Below are positions 44,101-56,100 of a stretch of DNA of 64,000 bases, piece by piece. Position 1 is the first letter of the stretch. Each line of letters begins with the position of its first letter. The notes beneath the pieces are model-generated. The model was not told the DNA's origin. It searched no databases and worked only from the letters and a program-made list of their open reading frames with translations. This stretch comes from Branchiostoma lanceolatum. Its lineage: Eukaryota > Chordata > Leptocardii > Amphioxiformes > Branchiostomatidae. Position numbers and translations under genes: made by a program. The stretch covers positions 15,808,501 through 15,872,500 of the forward strand of contig NC_089735.1 of the NCBI RefSeq assembly GCF_035083965.1, in the 5' to 3' direction.

Positions 44101-47100
44101 GGTGGCTGTAGATATCTCTCTCTGGGATGGTTTATTTATTTCGGTAAGGTCCCTTGGATATCTAGATGTGTCATTTATATAACAAAGCGGGTATCTCACT
44201 GGACTGCGCCCAGTTGCGCCAATTTGTCGCCAAAAATTCCCATTGGCAAATAGACGCAAAATGGCGTAATCACTAAACATCTTTTCTTGTTAATTAACTT
44301 CATACATTGTTTTTTAATTCAGTAACAACACAGCGATCTCAAACCAAATTATTTTGTATCTAATTTGGAGCCAAAATTACAAATGTGACATTCCAGCCTG
44401 GGCCATATTGTTTGTAGAGCCTAGAGGTCACGTATTTTACACATGCGTCGCACGTCATTCGCAAAGTTGCCGCAATTTCTTAGCCTAATTTGGCGCAGTG
44501 GGATATCTACTTATGCAGAACCAGTAGTACCTCCCTAATCTACGTGTTGTTTTTTTTGTACGACACTTGACTTTGTGGCTTACCTTGAATTTGAACTTTA
44601 GGCTGCACCAAGTTATCTTACCCTAAATCTAATGCGAGAGCGCGAAAAAACACACAAGAAGGGCCGAAAAAAAGACATACCTAGATTTGAAATACAATAG
44701 TCGACGACACATGTTAGGACACAAATTGAATTAGAGAACACAGTGTAACAACTAACAATTATTCTATTCATCATGAAAACAGCAATAATTTGAATAAATC
44801 AGTTGAAGTTGAAGTTGAACAGCAGCTGTCCTGTTTCTTTCCATATCCCATTGATTTTGCAGGCCTGCAGAAACATAATATATTAAAAGGGCAAAACTAG
44901 TTGCTGATTAACTCTTCGCATGCATTTTACATTTCTACCTATGCTATAGAAATCGTACTGAATAGCAGTTATTCAAGAGCCAAATATGGACCAAAAATGA
45001 TAGATATAAAAAAAGCACATATTTCCCCCAACAAGTATAAATAACCAGAAACGAATAAGTGATCATTATCCATGCAGAATGCATGAATGCATTAATCTTA
45101 CACTCCCCCTTGCCGTACATGGTACTTGATCCAAAACAGACTAAAGAACGGAACTTTTCATACCTCAAAAACAGACTTGGGCCTAGGAGCTTCAGTTGTG
45201 GCAGCTATCCCACCTCAGATGCACTCTGGGAAGGGGTAAGATATTAACATACCCCCACATGTCATTCTGGTGACGCGCCTTGAGACCGGAGGGTCACACC
45301 TAAATTGCTCTATACTTTTACTAAGTTTACGCGCGGATGCCACCTCGGTTAGCCGGTGTTAGGAGCGTAGAGGCTGGTATACGAATCTTGGCTACGAGAG
45401 GACCGTTCAGCAGCTTTCTGGAAGATTTTCCGTTCCGTCCACAACTGTTTTGGAGCCCAAGAGAAGATTCTTCCAAGACTCCATCAAGCGGTTCCCCATC
45501 AAGCGTCCCTCCCCCATCCCCATATGGCTGATGATTAGGACCAGGGAGTTGGGTTTTTCGATTAGACATTCCGGTTGTGTCTTGCGAGGTACTGTACCAA
45601 TCACAGTTGATCTCGAACCTACGTGTATTACATGTAAAGGAGTAATCGTTATACTTAACAAAGATCTTGATCAGACGTATTCAGAGTCAGAGTGAGGGAT
45701 TTGCAACTGTCACATAATTTGGCTATCACATGTCCAGCCAGCCGTCGGCCATGGCGCCCCTCCAGTATGGTGTTGTGTATTTTACCTGCTACAGTGAACG
45801 CTTGTAACTTGTAAGTGATATCTTTAAGACTGCATTTCAGCCAGGTTTTGACAGAATATTCAGGAGGCTCTTGTATGAATATGGACATGTCTGATTTGCA
45901 CAACACATAGGGGGTATGTTGCCCCCCTTGGGGAGCCATCTGGACTGTTGCTAGACCAGGGATGGTTCGTTTGTGGTAGTGTGGGGTAGGCAAGATACCA
46001 TGGCTCAGATCCTACATAACTTTGCTGTGATCGGAGAAGATCACGTTGTAGAACGATAATAAATGAGACTGATCGCCATATTTTCTTTATGTGTTTTTTC
46101 TTTATGTCGATTCAGAGGGTCAAGTATATTTTACCTTAACATTGAGTTTGAGCGCCCCCCCCCCCGGTCGAAATGACTGTCAAGTTCTCTGATTATATGT
46201 ACCAGGTCGTAAATGGATTAAGAAGTTTGGTTTAATCTTTCATACCGGGTGGAGGCTCCCCGACCAAAAATGAACGAAGAGTGTGTCACAACTTCAGGGT
46301 AAAGACTCCGAAAACGAATGGTGAGTTTTATTACAACGGGTAATAGAGCTTGGTGGTCCCCAACCGAAAACGAATTGGTCCGAGTTTTGTTACATCGGGT
46401 AAAGAGTTTGTGCTCCCCGACCGAAAACGAATGATGAGTTTGTAACACCAAGGAGGTTTGGTTACACCGGGTAACAGAGCTTTGTGCTCCCCGAACGGAA
46501 ACGAATTGGTTCAAGTTTTCTTACATCGGGTTAAGAGTTTGTGCTCCCCGACCGAAAACGAATGATGAGTTTGTCACACCAAGGAGGTTTGGTTACGCCG
46601 GGTAACAGAGCTTTGTGCTCCCCGAACGGAAACGAATTGGTTCAAGTTCTCTTACATCGGGTTAAGAGTTTGTGCTCCCCGACCGAAAACGAATGGTGAG
46701 TTTGCTACACCGGCCGGTAATAGTCCTTTGTGCTCCCCGACTGAAAACGAATGGTGAGTTTTGTTACATCGGGTATAGAGTTTGTGCTCCACGACCGAAA
46801 ACGATTGGTGAGTTTGTTACACCGGTTAATAGTATTAGAACTTTGTCGACACTTTGTAAAATGATCCCCAAGCAGAGAGGGATGTCCACTTTTAAACACT
46901 TCAGACGGAAACGCATGGAAGCGATTTGGAAACCCAGAGTGTTGCGAGCTCTTCAAAGTCTTCAAAGTACAGCACCCGCACCTAACCGATCACAGGCAGA
47001 CAGATAGAGATAATACCGTTATACTAGGAGCGCACACGGTGGGCGTAGATGTCTTCCAGACATTGCTAACAATTGACACGATATTGCGCGTGCATCGTAA

Positions 47101-50100
47101 CGAACACTAACAACACATTATTGTAAAGGTCGTTTCATGTGATGTCTTCCTATTCCTACCCCTAACCTCTCCCTCGCCTCTCGCTGTTTCGTTCCGATTA
47201 CTGAGTTCGGACAGAGTGAGGTGGGTTTTCATGAATGCATGTTGTAATTATGATAACAGTTTCAGTTACACACGAAAGCAACGCTAATCGTTTCCTAAAA
47301 TGTAAGAAAACAGATGTTGCCGTCAAGTGTATTTTTGTGTGTGTTACAAACCACTTGTCTAAGCGCGCCCTTGTACTCTGTTGTAGCAGCGGTCGGTCGT
47401 ACCACATGTGACGCCTGGACCGAACAAATTGCCGCAAGTGTTGGAAATATATTGTTATGATTTCAAGACACATGACACATACAGGACCGAGCAACTTCCA
47501 GTAGATGTGAAGATACCTTGTGATTTCAATGCATGTGACATCTAGGCCGGGCAGCACGGTGGTCACGTTGCTATGGATCTGTCAGCGTTGTTATGCAAAA
47601 GTTTCCCGCCCACAAGCGGGGGTGCCATTAGCCGGGCGGTATAAAATAACAACAACACAAATCTTGCACAAAATAACGCATGATCTGATTATCGCACTAA
47701 GAAAAAAATACATGCACACGCAAACTACATTAGTTCGCTTTGAAAATCTGTATAATATACGAGTTGACCGCGAACACGGCGCTTCAAATTACCCGCGTTT
47801 GATACGTGTATGTATAGGTTACTTTCGGCAATTGAACTTTGAACCTATGGACTTTTTGGTCTAATTTACGTAGCAAACAATAGTTTTATACATACTTTAG
47901 ACTTTAGGAACTTTGAATCCAATTTCTATTGAGTAGTTTTTGATGTCTGAGAGATTTTAACTTATTTCGCCAATTTGTTTGGACGTCTTCTCCCATAGTT
48001 CCCTATCGGCCCAATAGAATATTGTAATTTTTTTTCAAGATGGCGGCTAGATAGTTGGCTTTCGGACGGTTGTTTTTTTGTCGAATTCTAGCGTTGGTAT
48101 CGGGAGATATCGCCCAAAATACGAATCGCACGCTTTATTTAGAATTTCACGTGGAAGAATTGTTATGTTCTGGAAAGATAATGAGCTTGTCGGTAAAGAT
48201 CACAGTACTTCGCTAGCGTCTGTTCTGGGGCGGTTAATCCAGATGCAAATGAGTGAGAAATACCTCCATTGTATTTGTCGCCCGGACCAAGCAAGATAAT
48301 TAACCGCGAAATTCAACTACCAACGACCTGGCCGCGATGGTTTGTAGAGACAGAAACCTCGACCAATTTCTAATAAAAAGACGCCTGAACGGTACCATTG
48401 GTGATTGAAATACGCGTGGGTAAAATAATGTGAAAAAAAAATACACGAATAAGACCCGCAAGTGTGATATCTGAAGAAACCAGAACATGGCGTCGGAACA
48501 TGGCGTCGGTTTGAAAACAAAGGAAAATCCGGTTCTGCTGTCAAACAATCACACTCTGATTTTTTCTACCAGTCAAAGCTGCCAGGAAATTTTTAGTGTC
48601 AGCACAAGCCGACACATTCGGCATATCAAACGCTGGCCTGTACACTGTTACCACGATGGAATTACCGTCTTTAGACCGCGTTATAGTACAAAAATGACGA
48701 GAAGGAGTTTGTTATTAGAAAGAATGCGTTTTTAGATCGGAAAACGTAGGGTGTGATTATTGAGTGGCTGTGTAGGACAGCGCCCGACACGTCGGTACAC
48801 CAGTTCTTGTCAAACACGCAAATGTATCAAGGTGAGACTGTGCTACGTTTTGGGGTCTCTGTATGCTGTAAAATTCAATGTTTTTGTTTACAATGAAAAT
48901 ATTCGACGTCATCTATGAACTATTCGAATTCTATTTGTTAATTTTAAATTTCTGCGTGTTTAAGAAAGTTATGTACGGAGTAAAGGCCGGGGTATTGTTT
49001 ATCATATCGGCGGGTTCTGCGGTGTCTCCGGCGGTTGCGCATATAATCTAGAACCCTCGGCCGGGAATTACGGTGAGTTATGGCGGAAACTGCGATTTCT
49101 TGATGGCCTTAGTTTGGGCGTTCTGTGTGGTAGGATAGACCAAGATATAGCTAAGAAAGAATTGAAACGGTGGTGTCAGTATGAAGCTTGAGAGCGTGGG
49201 AATGATTGAAATGAAAGCTGGGGTATTGTTAATGTGTTAACCGGAGAACAATAGAGGCGGAGACAAGGCGTGCATTTGAAAAGGACAAGTTCGCGGGCAA
49301 AATCCTGCTCGGCTTGGTGTGACCAAAACAAATCTAGTTCCCGCCTGCAAAGGCGTAAACCAATCAGCTACTGTTGCCAGTAGTCACAGGGGTGATTGAC
49401 ATCGATTCCTCATCAATATGCATGCTTTACAAGTGAGGAAAAATCAAGGCCTTTTTGACCACCGTGCAGAGTCCTACCGATGTGAGAAATACCTTGTCGT
49501 GAATACTTAGTGTAATGATGCACAGCTGAACTGTAACGTCCGGGACGAACAGAGGTTTCCTGTGGATTCGAAATGACAATCTGTGAAAGTCCCCACAAAT
49601 TCGGAATGACAATAGATGAGTTATCGATTTCGCAGTCAGATATTGTTTACTGCCTGCGTGTCAAATGAGTATGTCGTAGTTAAAACAAGACAGTGATATG
49701 TCCACGATATGTTTTGGCTTTTGCTGTTTGAATTTTTTGCACTTTTACCGAGTTTTTATGCAACCGATAAAAGTATCCGCCAACTGATACAAGTACCCGC
49801 CAGACATAACGGCAGCTTTTCTTCTTTGGTATACAGCCAAGCCCATTTTACATCGGATAAACGGCAGTCTGCGTACATGGGGTAATAACAAAGATGATAA
49901 CAGCTAAATGTCATTATGCAAATATTTGGTACCACGCCGTCCTGTCGGCATTGCAGATTATGCATAACCAGGCCAGTGTATAACCTCCCAGGGGTGAGCC
50001 AGGCTATTGCCCCACCAGGGTTGTTTATTTTGGCATGTTTCAAGGAACAAGCAAAACAACAAACAAGTTCCATTGGTATCCATAAGGTATACCCATGACT

Positions 50101-53100
50101 TTGGTTCAGCGAGAGCTTAAGGCACAGTTGATAATGTCGATAATAAATGAATAAGACCGTTTGCTCGACAGACACGTTTATGTCTCAATTTGTCCACCCT
50201 CCGAAGGAAAGTGTCATAACGTATGCCGTGTGACGAGATGTTCAGAATTGAGCAGGGCAGCTTAAGCGCCCCAAAGCGTAAACGTTACATAAGTCTTTGT
50301 GAGACGATACTTATATTCGGCATACCCAGATTGACGTTGGATTCCCTGAATGGGTGACGTCAATGCTATTGTTGACCGAAGGGTATAGTGATAAGTTTTC
50401 ATGTGCGTGATGCATGTTACAGTCAGGCACGGAAAGAAGTCACCACTACGGAGAATATTTGCCGGGTTTCATTTGCAGACTGAAATGTGATTTTCACCGT
50501 GGACCGACTCTACTGGCTAATTACTAGTATTCTGTTCTGTTTTTGTTTTTTCTGCCGAATTCTACGAGCCTTACGGCCGTGGGATCCATACGCCCGTGGA
50601 AGCTGCACGCAAAGGTCGTGAGCTTGGGCAAGTTAGTAATTTTATGTGGAATGGCCCCGGCCGCCGCCGCCGAGCAGGAACCCGAGCGAAACCCACATGT
50701 GTTACAATTGCGGCCGGAGGGACCACTTAAGCCGAGAATGTTTCACAACTCGAAAGCAAAACAAGTAGGACTTCTAACAAAAAGATAGTCCAAGGAAACA
50801 TGCACAGAACACTGTAAGCAAGCAACATTAGTTTTGCTTGATTTTCAGTTGTTTATCATATCGTATGTCATCTAGTTTGCTCATAAGTTGAACTGAAACC
50901 CAGTAGCTAAAAAGTAGCACCGACAGAGCGCACGTAGGCGATCTGCAAAAAGTTTTCTCAGAAATTCTCTCTCGTTTTTTCACCCGATGTTACCTAATTT
51001 CGTCTTCCTGGATGTTTTCTTGATTAACAGCCCGATCATCTCTCTCTTACGAAGGACTTTGTTGTGGTTAGATCCTCAGACAGTAGGTTGAGTTTGCCTA
51101 TTCATCCAACAGAGGATGAGCACGTCCCGTTTGTGAAAAGACCCACAAGCGGGGCATAGCTTGGCATAGCCTGGGTAGGCACACCGCTAACGCGGTTTTT
51201 TCTAGGTTTGTCCCCAGCAAGTTACACCCTAATAAAGTTGGATGAACATTCCGTATTTCACATGTCATCACATTTGAATTTTTTCTGAAACAACAGGATG
51301 TGATTTAACACACGCACAATGACCGTAGCTCCCCCCGTTGTCTAGATCAAACGGTGCTCCCGAGGCAATGCGACAATCTTCGGATATTCATAGTCGGTCA
51401 TTGTCTGATAAATAGAAACAATAAGGTGCGTCCCTGTAACAGTCCGACAGATTTGTACACGAGTTATCTTGCAAAACAAAAACAATAACATACGACCCTT
51501 TGACAGCCCGGCATTTCTAAGAAACAGCCGAAAGATTAGCATTCGAATCTCTTATGAAAATTAAGTGGCACTGACATACGAACCTGACTGACGACCGAAG
51601 TCAAAGAGTCACCGACAAATTACACACGACACTGGCCTGTAAAATAGGGACAGACTCGCAAGACAAAACAATGAAGCGCGACCCCTCGACAGCCCGACAC
51701 TTCTAATAAGAAGCCGCAAGATGGCACCCAAGTCCCTTGTAAAATCCGACGAAGTACGACCCTTTGACAACCCGAGGCTCAAAAACTCGGGCTGGGCGAT
51801 AAGGTTCCTGCAAGTTCAAGCTATTAAGGAACCGCCCAAGAGCTTGGACCGGGCGATTTAGTTTTCCCAAGGAGTTTCCTTGTTTTTCCAGGAACCTAGA
51901 AACTTTATAAATCTGGCAGGTCGATGCTTATGTCTTTCCACTCACTAAAACAGCAAAACGAAATAAAATATGTGGTTTTCATATGAGCGAGGGGACACCC
52001 CACGTATACTGTTGTTGTTATTTTCACTTTATGGCAAGATTTGTGGTATCAGAGATTACACTGTTTAGCATACAAGTGTCAAATGAACGTATCACCGACC
52101 ACTCCGCATCTTTGAAGACGTTTCAAAGGCAAGTGGGATACAAGAATATGAAAAAGGGCCCCCCTTGCAAAGACGAGAAACAATCGCTAACGCCAAACCA
52201 ATAAATAGATCTGAGACGCCAAGAGCCAACAATTCGAGACAAGCGGGAAGCGAATTGTATTCGCACGGAAGTTGTAAAAGTATTCACGCAAAGATGTCAC
52301 CACTATATATGTAAAACACAATTCTTTTAGAGTAATTAGACATGTAGAAGCGTTTGTCGACTTTATGACACCACCCCTGTACCGATGCCCTACAATGGGA
52401 TTGGATGCGGGGTCGGGGCGGCCGCCCTCCAGAAAGGAACGGCAAATTTGTAACATGCACGGGTCGTTTAAAAGAAGAAGAAAGGAAAATAAGAAGGAAA
52501 AAAAAAAATGTCATTAATCTTGATGGGATGATCCCCATAGAGTGATAAGACCCAGGTGGAAAGAAGTAGGAGGAATTTACTGCCATCAGGCACTTGGGAT
52601 CAGAAGGCAGTCTAACAGAAGTCGATTTGGCTGATAATCAGGCCCAAATTCGCGACATCGCTGGTTGGCACTTGAGCCTTTTGAGGACAACGTAGCGACC
52701 GAGGCCACCCTCGTCCAACGCTATCAATCAGCATTGACATGCGCGCCACGTGACCCAACAAGTTTTACAAGCAACCGCGGGCTAATTGATGGCGGCGTGA
52801 CTATTACAAAGAAACTGAAAGGAATAAAATAAGAAAATAGAGATAATCCAGCCCACGACAATCTTTCTTCAACAACCTGTTTTACCAACAGACTGGACGC
52901 ATGGGACAAGTAGCCAGGTAGTAGGTATAAGTTTACCACTGGGAACGTATACTTAATTGTATTTACATTGGGATCGCAATTGGTTCATGTGTAAAGTACA
53001 ATCGGATCTGCAACCCACACATTTCCCCATAGTATAATGACATGTTTTTTCTGAACGGGGAATTCCTAAAAGTTTACATAAGACTTTGCACGTGTCCAAG

Positions 53101-56100
53101 AGAGACCCTTCGCAGTTGCAAATGATGGCATTGAACCGGACGATGTTTTGACGCATGCCTGGGGTTTGGAGTACATACATTTGATTAGCTTATCATAGAA
53201 ATTGCCACCATCACCGGAACCTAACAATCGAAGGCTTTCTTGAAGTCAACAAAACACGTATAAAGACGTCTATTTTCCGGAAAATATATACTAAAAAGTG
53301 TATCTAAGATAAACAAGTTATCGCTCGTTTGAATTTGTTTTTAAAGCCGACTCGATTTGGAAATATGAGTTTATTTTCATCCAGGAATGCGGTGAGGCGG
53401 GAGTTTAGACTAGATATGAAAGTTTTGACAAACGGCTGGTAACTGAAATTCCCCTATAGTTACTGGGGTCATCTTTTGTCCCGCCTTTGTGCAGGGCGAC
53501 AACGTGACTATGACACCGTTCAAAGGGGAAATAACCGGAGGACATGAACAAGTTGAATACTAGTAATTTTGGTTAGTGGTCAAATGAGACTGTGTGGGCA
53601 GCATTTCAGTCTTTACCGGAAGCTTTGCCAGAAAGAAGAATGTCTACGGAGACCACAGCTAGGGGACCATTTTGATTCGCATAGTTTCTCTGGAAGAGCC
53701 AACCTTAGCAATCCATGGCTAGCACGACCTGAGACGAGACAAACTATGCAACACATGAGTCATATCGGACTGACAATCACCACTGCTGGCAAGGGAATGG
53801 AGACTAGACAATGCATCGGAGATACTAATACACACCGCAATGGGAGTAACGAATCCAAGGGTCAGTAAACCAAGCAAAACAGTACAAAACGCACATTGGT
53901 TAAGAGTATCCGTGCAGTACGACGTGGTGGCACAACACGGCACATTATCGACTAGACCTAGATCTAGAGAGAAATAAGACAGACAGAACAACCCAAGGGA
54001 CCAGGTACAAACACGCGCACATGTACACATGCGCTTGGTGGGTTCCGGGATTGATCAGCGAGAGGTGAGGGAGAGTGTAGTGAAAAGGGGTAGGAAGAAG
54101 TAGGAAAAATTCGATCTGGCAACTGAAGGGTGAAAACGCCGAGCTCACGACTGCATCGAAAGGCAAGAGTGCAGCAGAATGTACAGCGTTGGTGATCACA
54201 GGCAAATGACACCCAATAAAGGTTTGCGAGATTCATGGAAATAAAAAGAAAACAAGAATCTTAATTTTCATCAATAACGAGAGTATTCTAAATGTGCATA
54301 CACTTAGAAGGGTCAGCAATATTGTGCGTCGCCAATCCGGGCCAAAATCAATAGGCGTCGGGGACCAAGAATTTGGCTCGCCCGAGATGTTTTGCCACTA
54401 TGATGTCATTTTTTCGGCGGCATCTCGTAAAACACAGACAACATTTTGTTTAAAAATGCAAGAGATGGATATCTATCTCTGAAAAACTTACGTTTTGACG
54501 CTATACGCTACACAGTCATTTTGAAAACTTTAAGTTTTTTACCAAACCAAAAGCTTGCGGTAACTATAAGATCATAATGGGCACGACAACATCGATATCA
54601 AAGCTTTGTATTTACAATGTTTAAAGTGTTAACGTTTTATCAAAACACTTAGTAGATTTGTGTTCGCCAAGGTAATAAAAATAGTTCCGCGATAGACAGC
54701 AAAATCCGATGTCACCACACGCTTGAAAGGAGACGGCCGCCATGGGCAGTTATCGGACTCTTTGTGGTCCCAATGGGTGCCGGTCGCGATCGCGTCGGAC
54801 AGGTGGTCGCCTTGGACAGGCCGGTGAGTGCTCGTACCTATAGCGAACATTCTCAGGATCGAGAAATGGTCGCCATGACCAGGTGATCACGTTGAAGAGG
54901 TGGACGCCTAGGCAGGTTTGACTGTAGAAGCGAGAGGTGAGGGAGAGCGAAGTAAAAAGGGGTAGGAAAACAGATAGAAGGGAGAAGAGCAAAGATTGTA
55001 AGTATTGGAGGAAAGAGGTATAAGGGATGGTGTTTAGGAGTAAGTATTGGAGGAAAGAGGTATAAGGGATGGCATCTTAGGAGTGTAGGATAGGGTGAAA
55101 GGGTGGAGACCAGTCTTTACCACGGTAATACCACCCATATCTTAACCCGAACAGAGAGCAGAGTGAAGTGGGATTTGGTACTATCCCACCTCAGATGCAC
55201 TCTGGGAAGGGGTAAGATATTAACATACCCCCACATGTCATTCTGGTGACGCGGGGCAGGGTTAGGAAAGGTGAACCATGATGCGATGTCAGGGTCAGGA
55301 CCATAGGGGCAAAAAAAAAGAAAAAAAAAAAAAAAAAGGCCCTGCATTGGGGAAGCCTATCGAACTGCGCGGTGTCGAATTTACATATGACATACGTCAT
55401 GCACGACGTTTTCCACGCATGTTAACTTGCTGTTACTGGTTCAGGAGTTTTATTCTGTTAGGCACTGGACGTAAACCGATTTATTGTTTTGTATAAAGAA
55501 GAGTTATGATTAAGGATCATACTTGTGACGTTCTTTACGGCTCATGAGAACCGGCTTTGGCACAATTTCATATCGACACGTCGACATGACCCAAATTGGA
55601 CAATAGCTGATAGTGCACGATAACTGGTCATGTAACGTAAGCTCGTTGCACCCTACGGAAGATAAAAATTGAAACATTAAAAGCGAATGACATCCGCGCG
55701 TAATACTTTGCATCTGTTCGGGCCTCGGCCTAAGGCCCTGTTATTACCACGGTAATACCACCCATATCTTAACCCGAACAGAGAGCAGAGTGAAGTGGGA
55801 TTTGGTACTGTCTTGTCGACCTCCATGCAGATGAAACATCCGAACTGCTTGGTTGCCTGCCCCACCTGCAGGCCGGAGTAAACTTCAATGCCTCTCCCGA
55901 TCTTCTCGTCATTTGCAGAAGAAATGCACTGTAGCTGATCTTGACAAGACTTGCTTGAAATTGTACTGCCGAAGTCACTCGCCGCTACAAGTCTCTCGTA
56001 CAGTTGCGCGAACGTCAGCTCTCCCTGACCGACATCGAGAGCGTACCAATCAACAACAACGTTGCCGCCCTTTTTCCTTTTTATGCTCACATATTTAGCG

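Noticed and set aside
45327..45695. Overlapping ORFs on both strands near 45.3-45.7 kb
   Set aside because: They are mutually overlapping, have no splice-bounded homology, and lie beside a dispersed repeat.
48487..48735. 82-codon ORF in the gene 3 intron with a good ATG context (AACATGGCG)
   Set aside because: I recognise no family, no splice partners are evident, and a nearby repeat of ATGGCGTCGGAAC suggests local duplication. Too weak to call.
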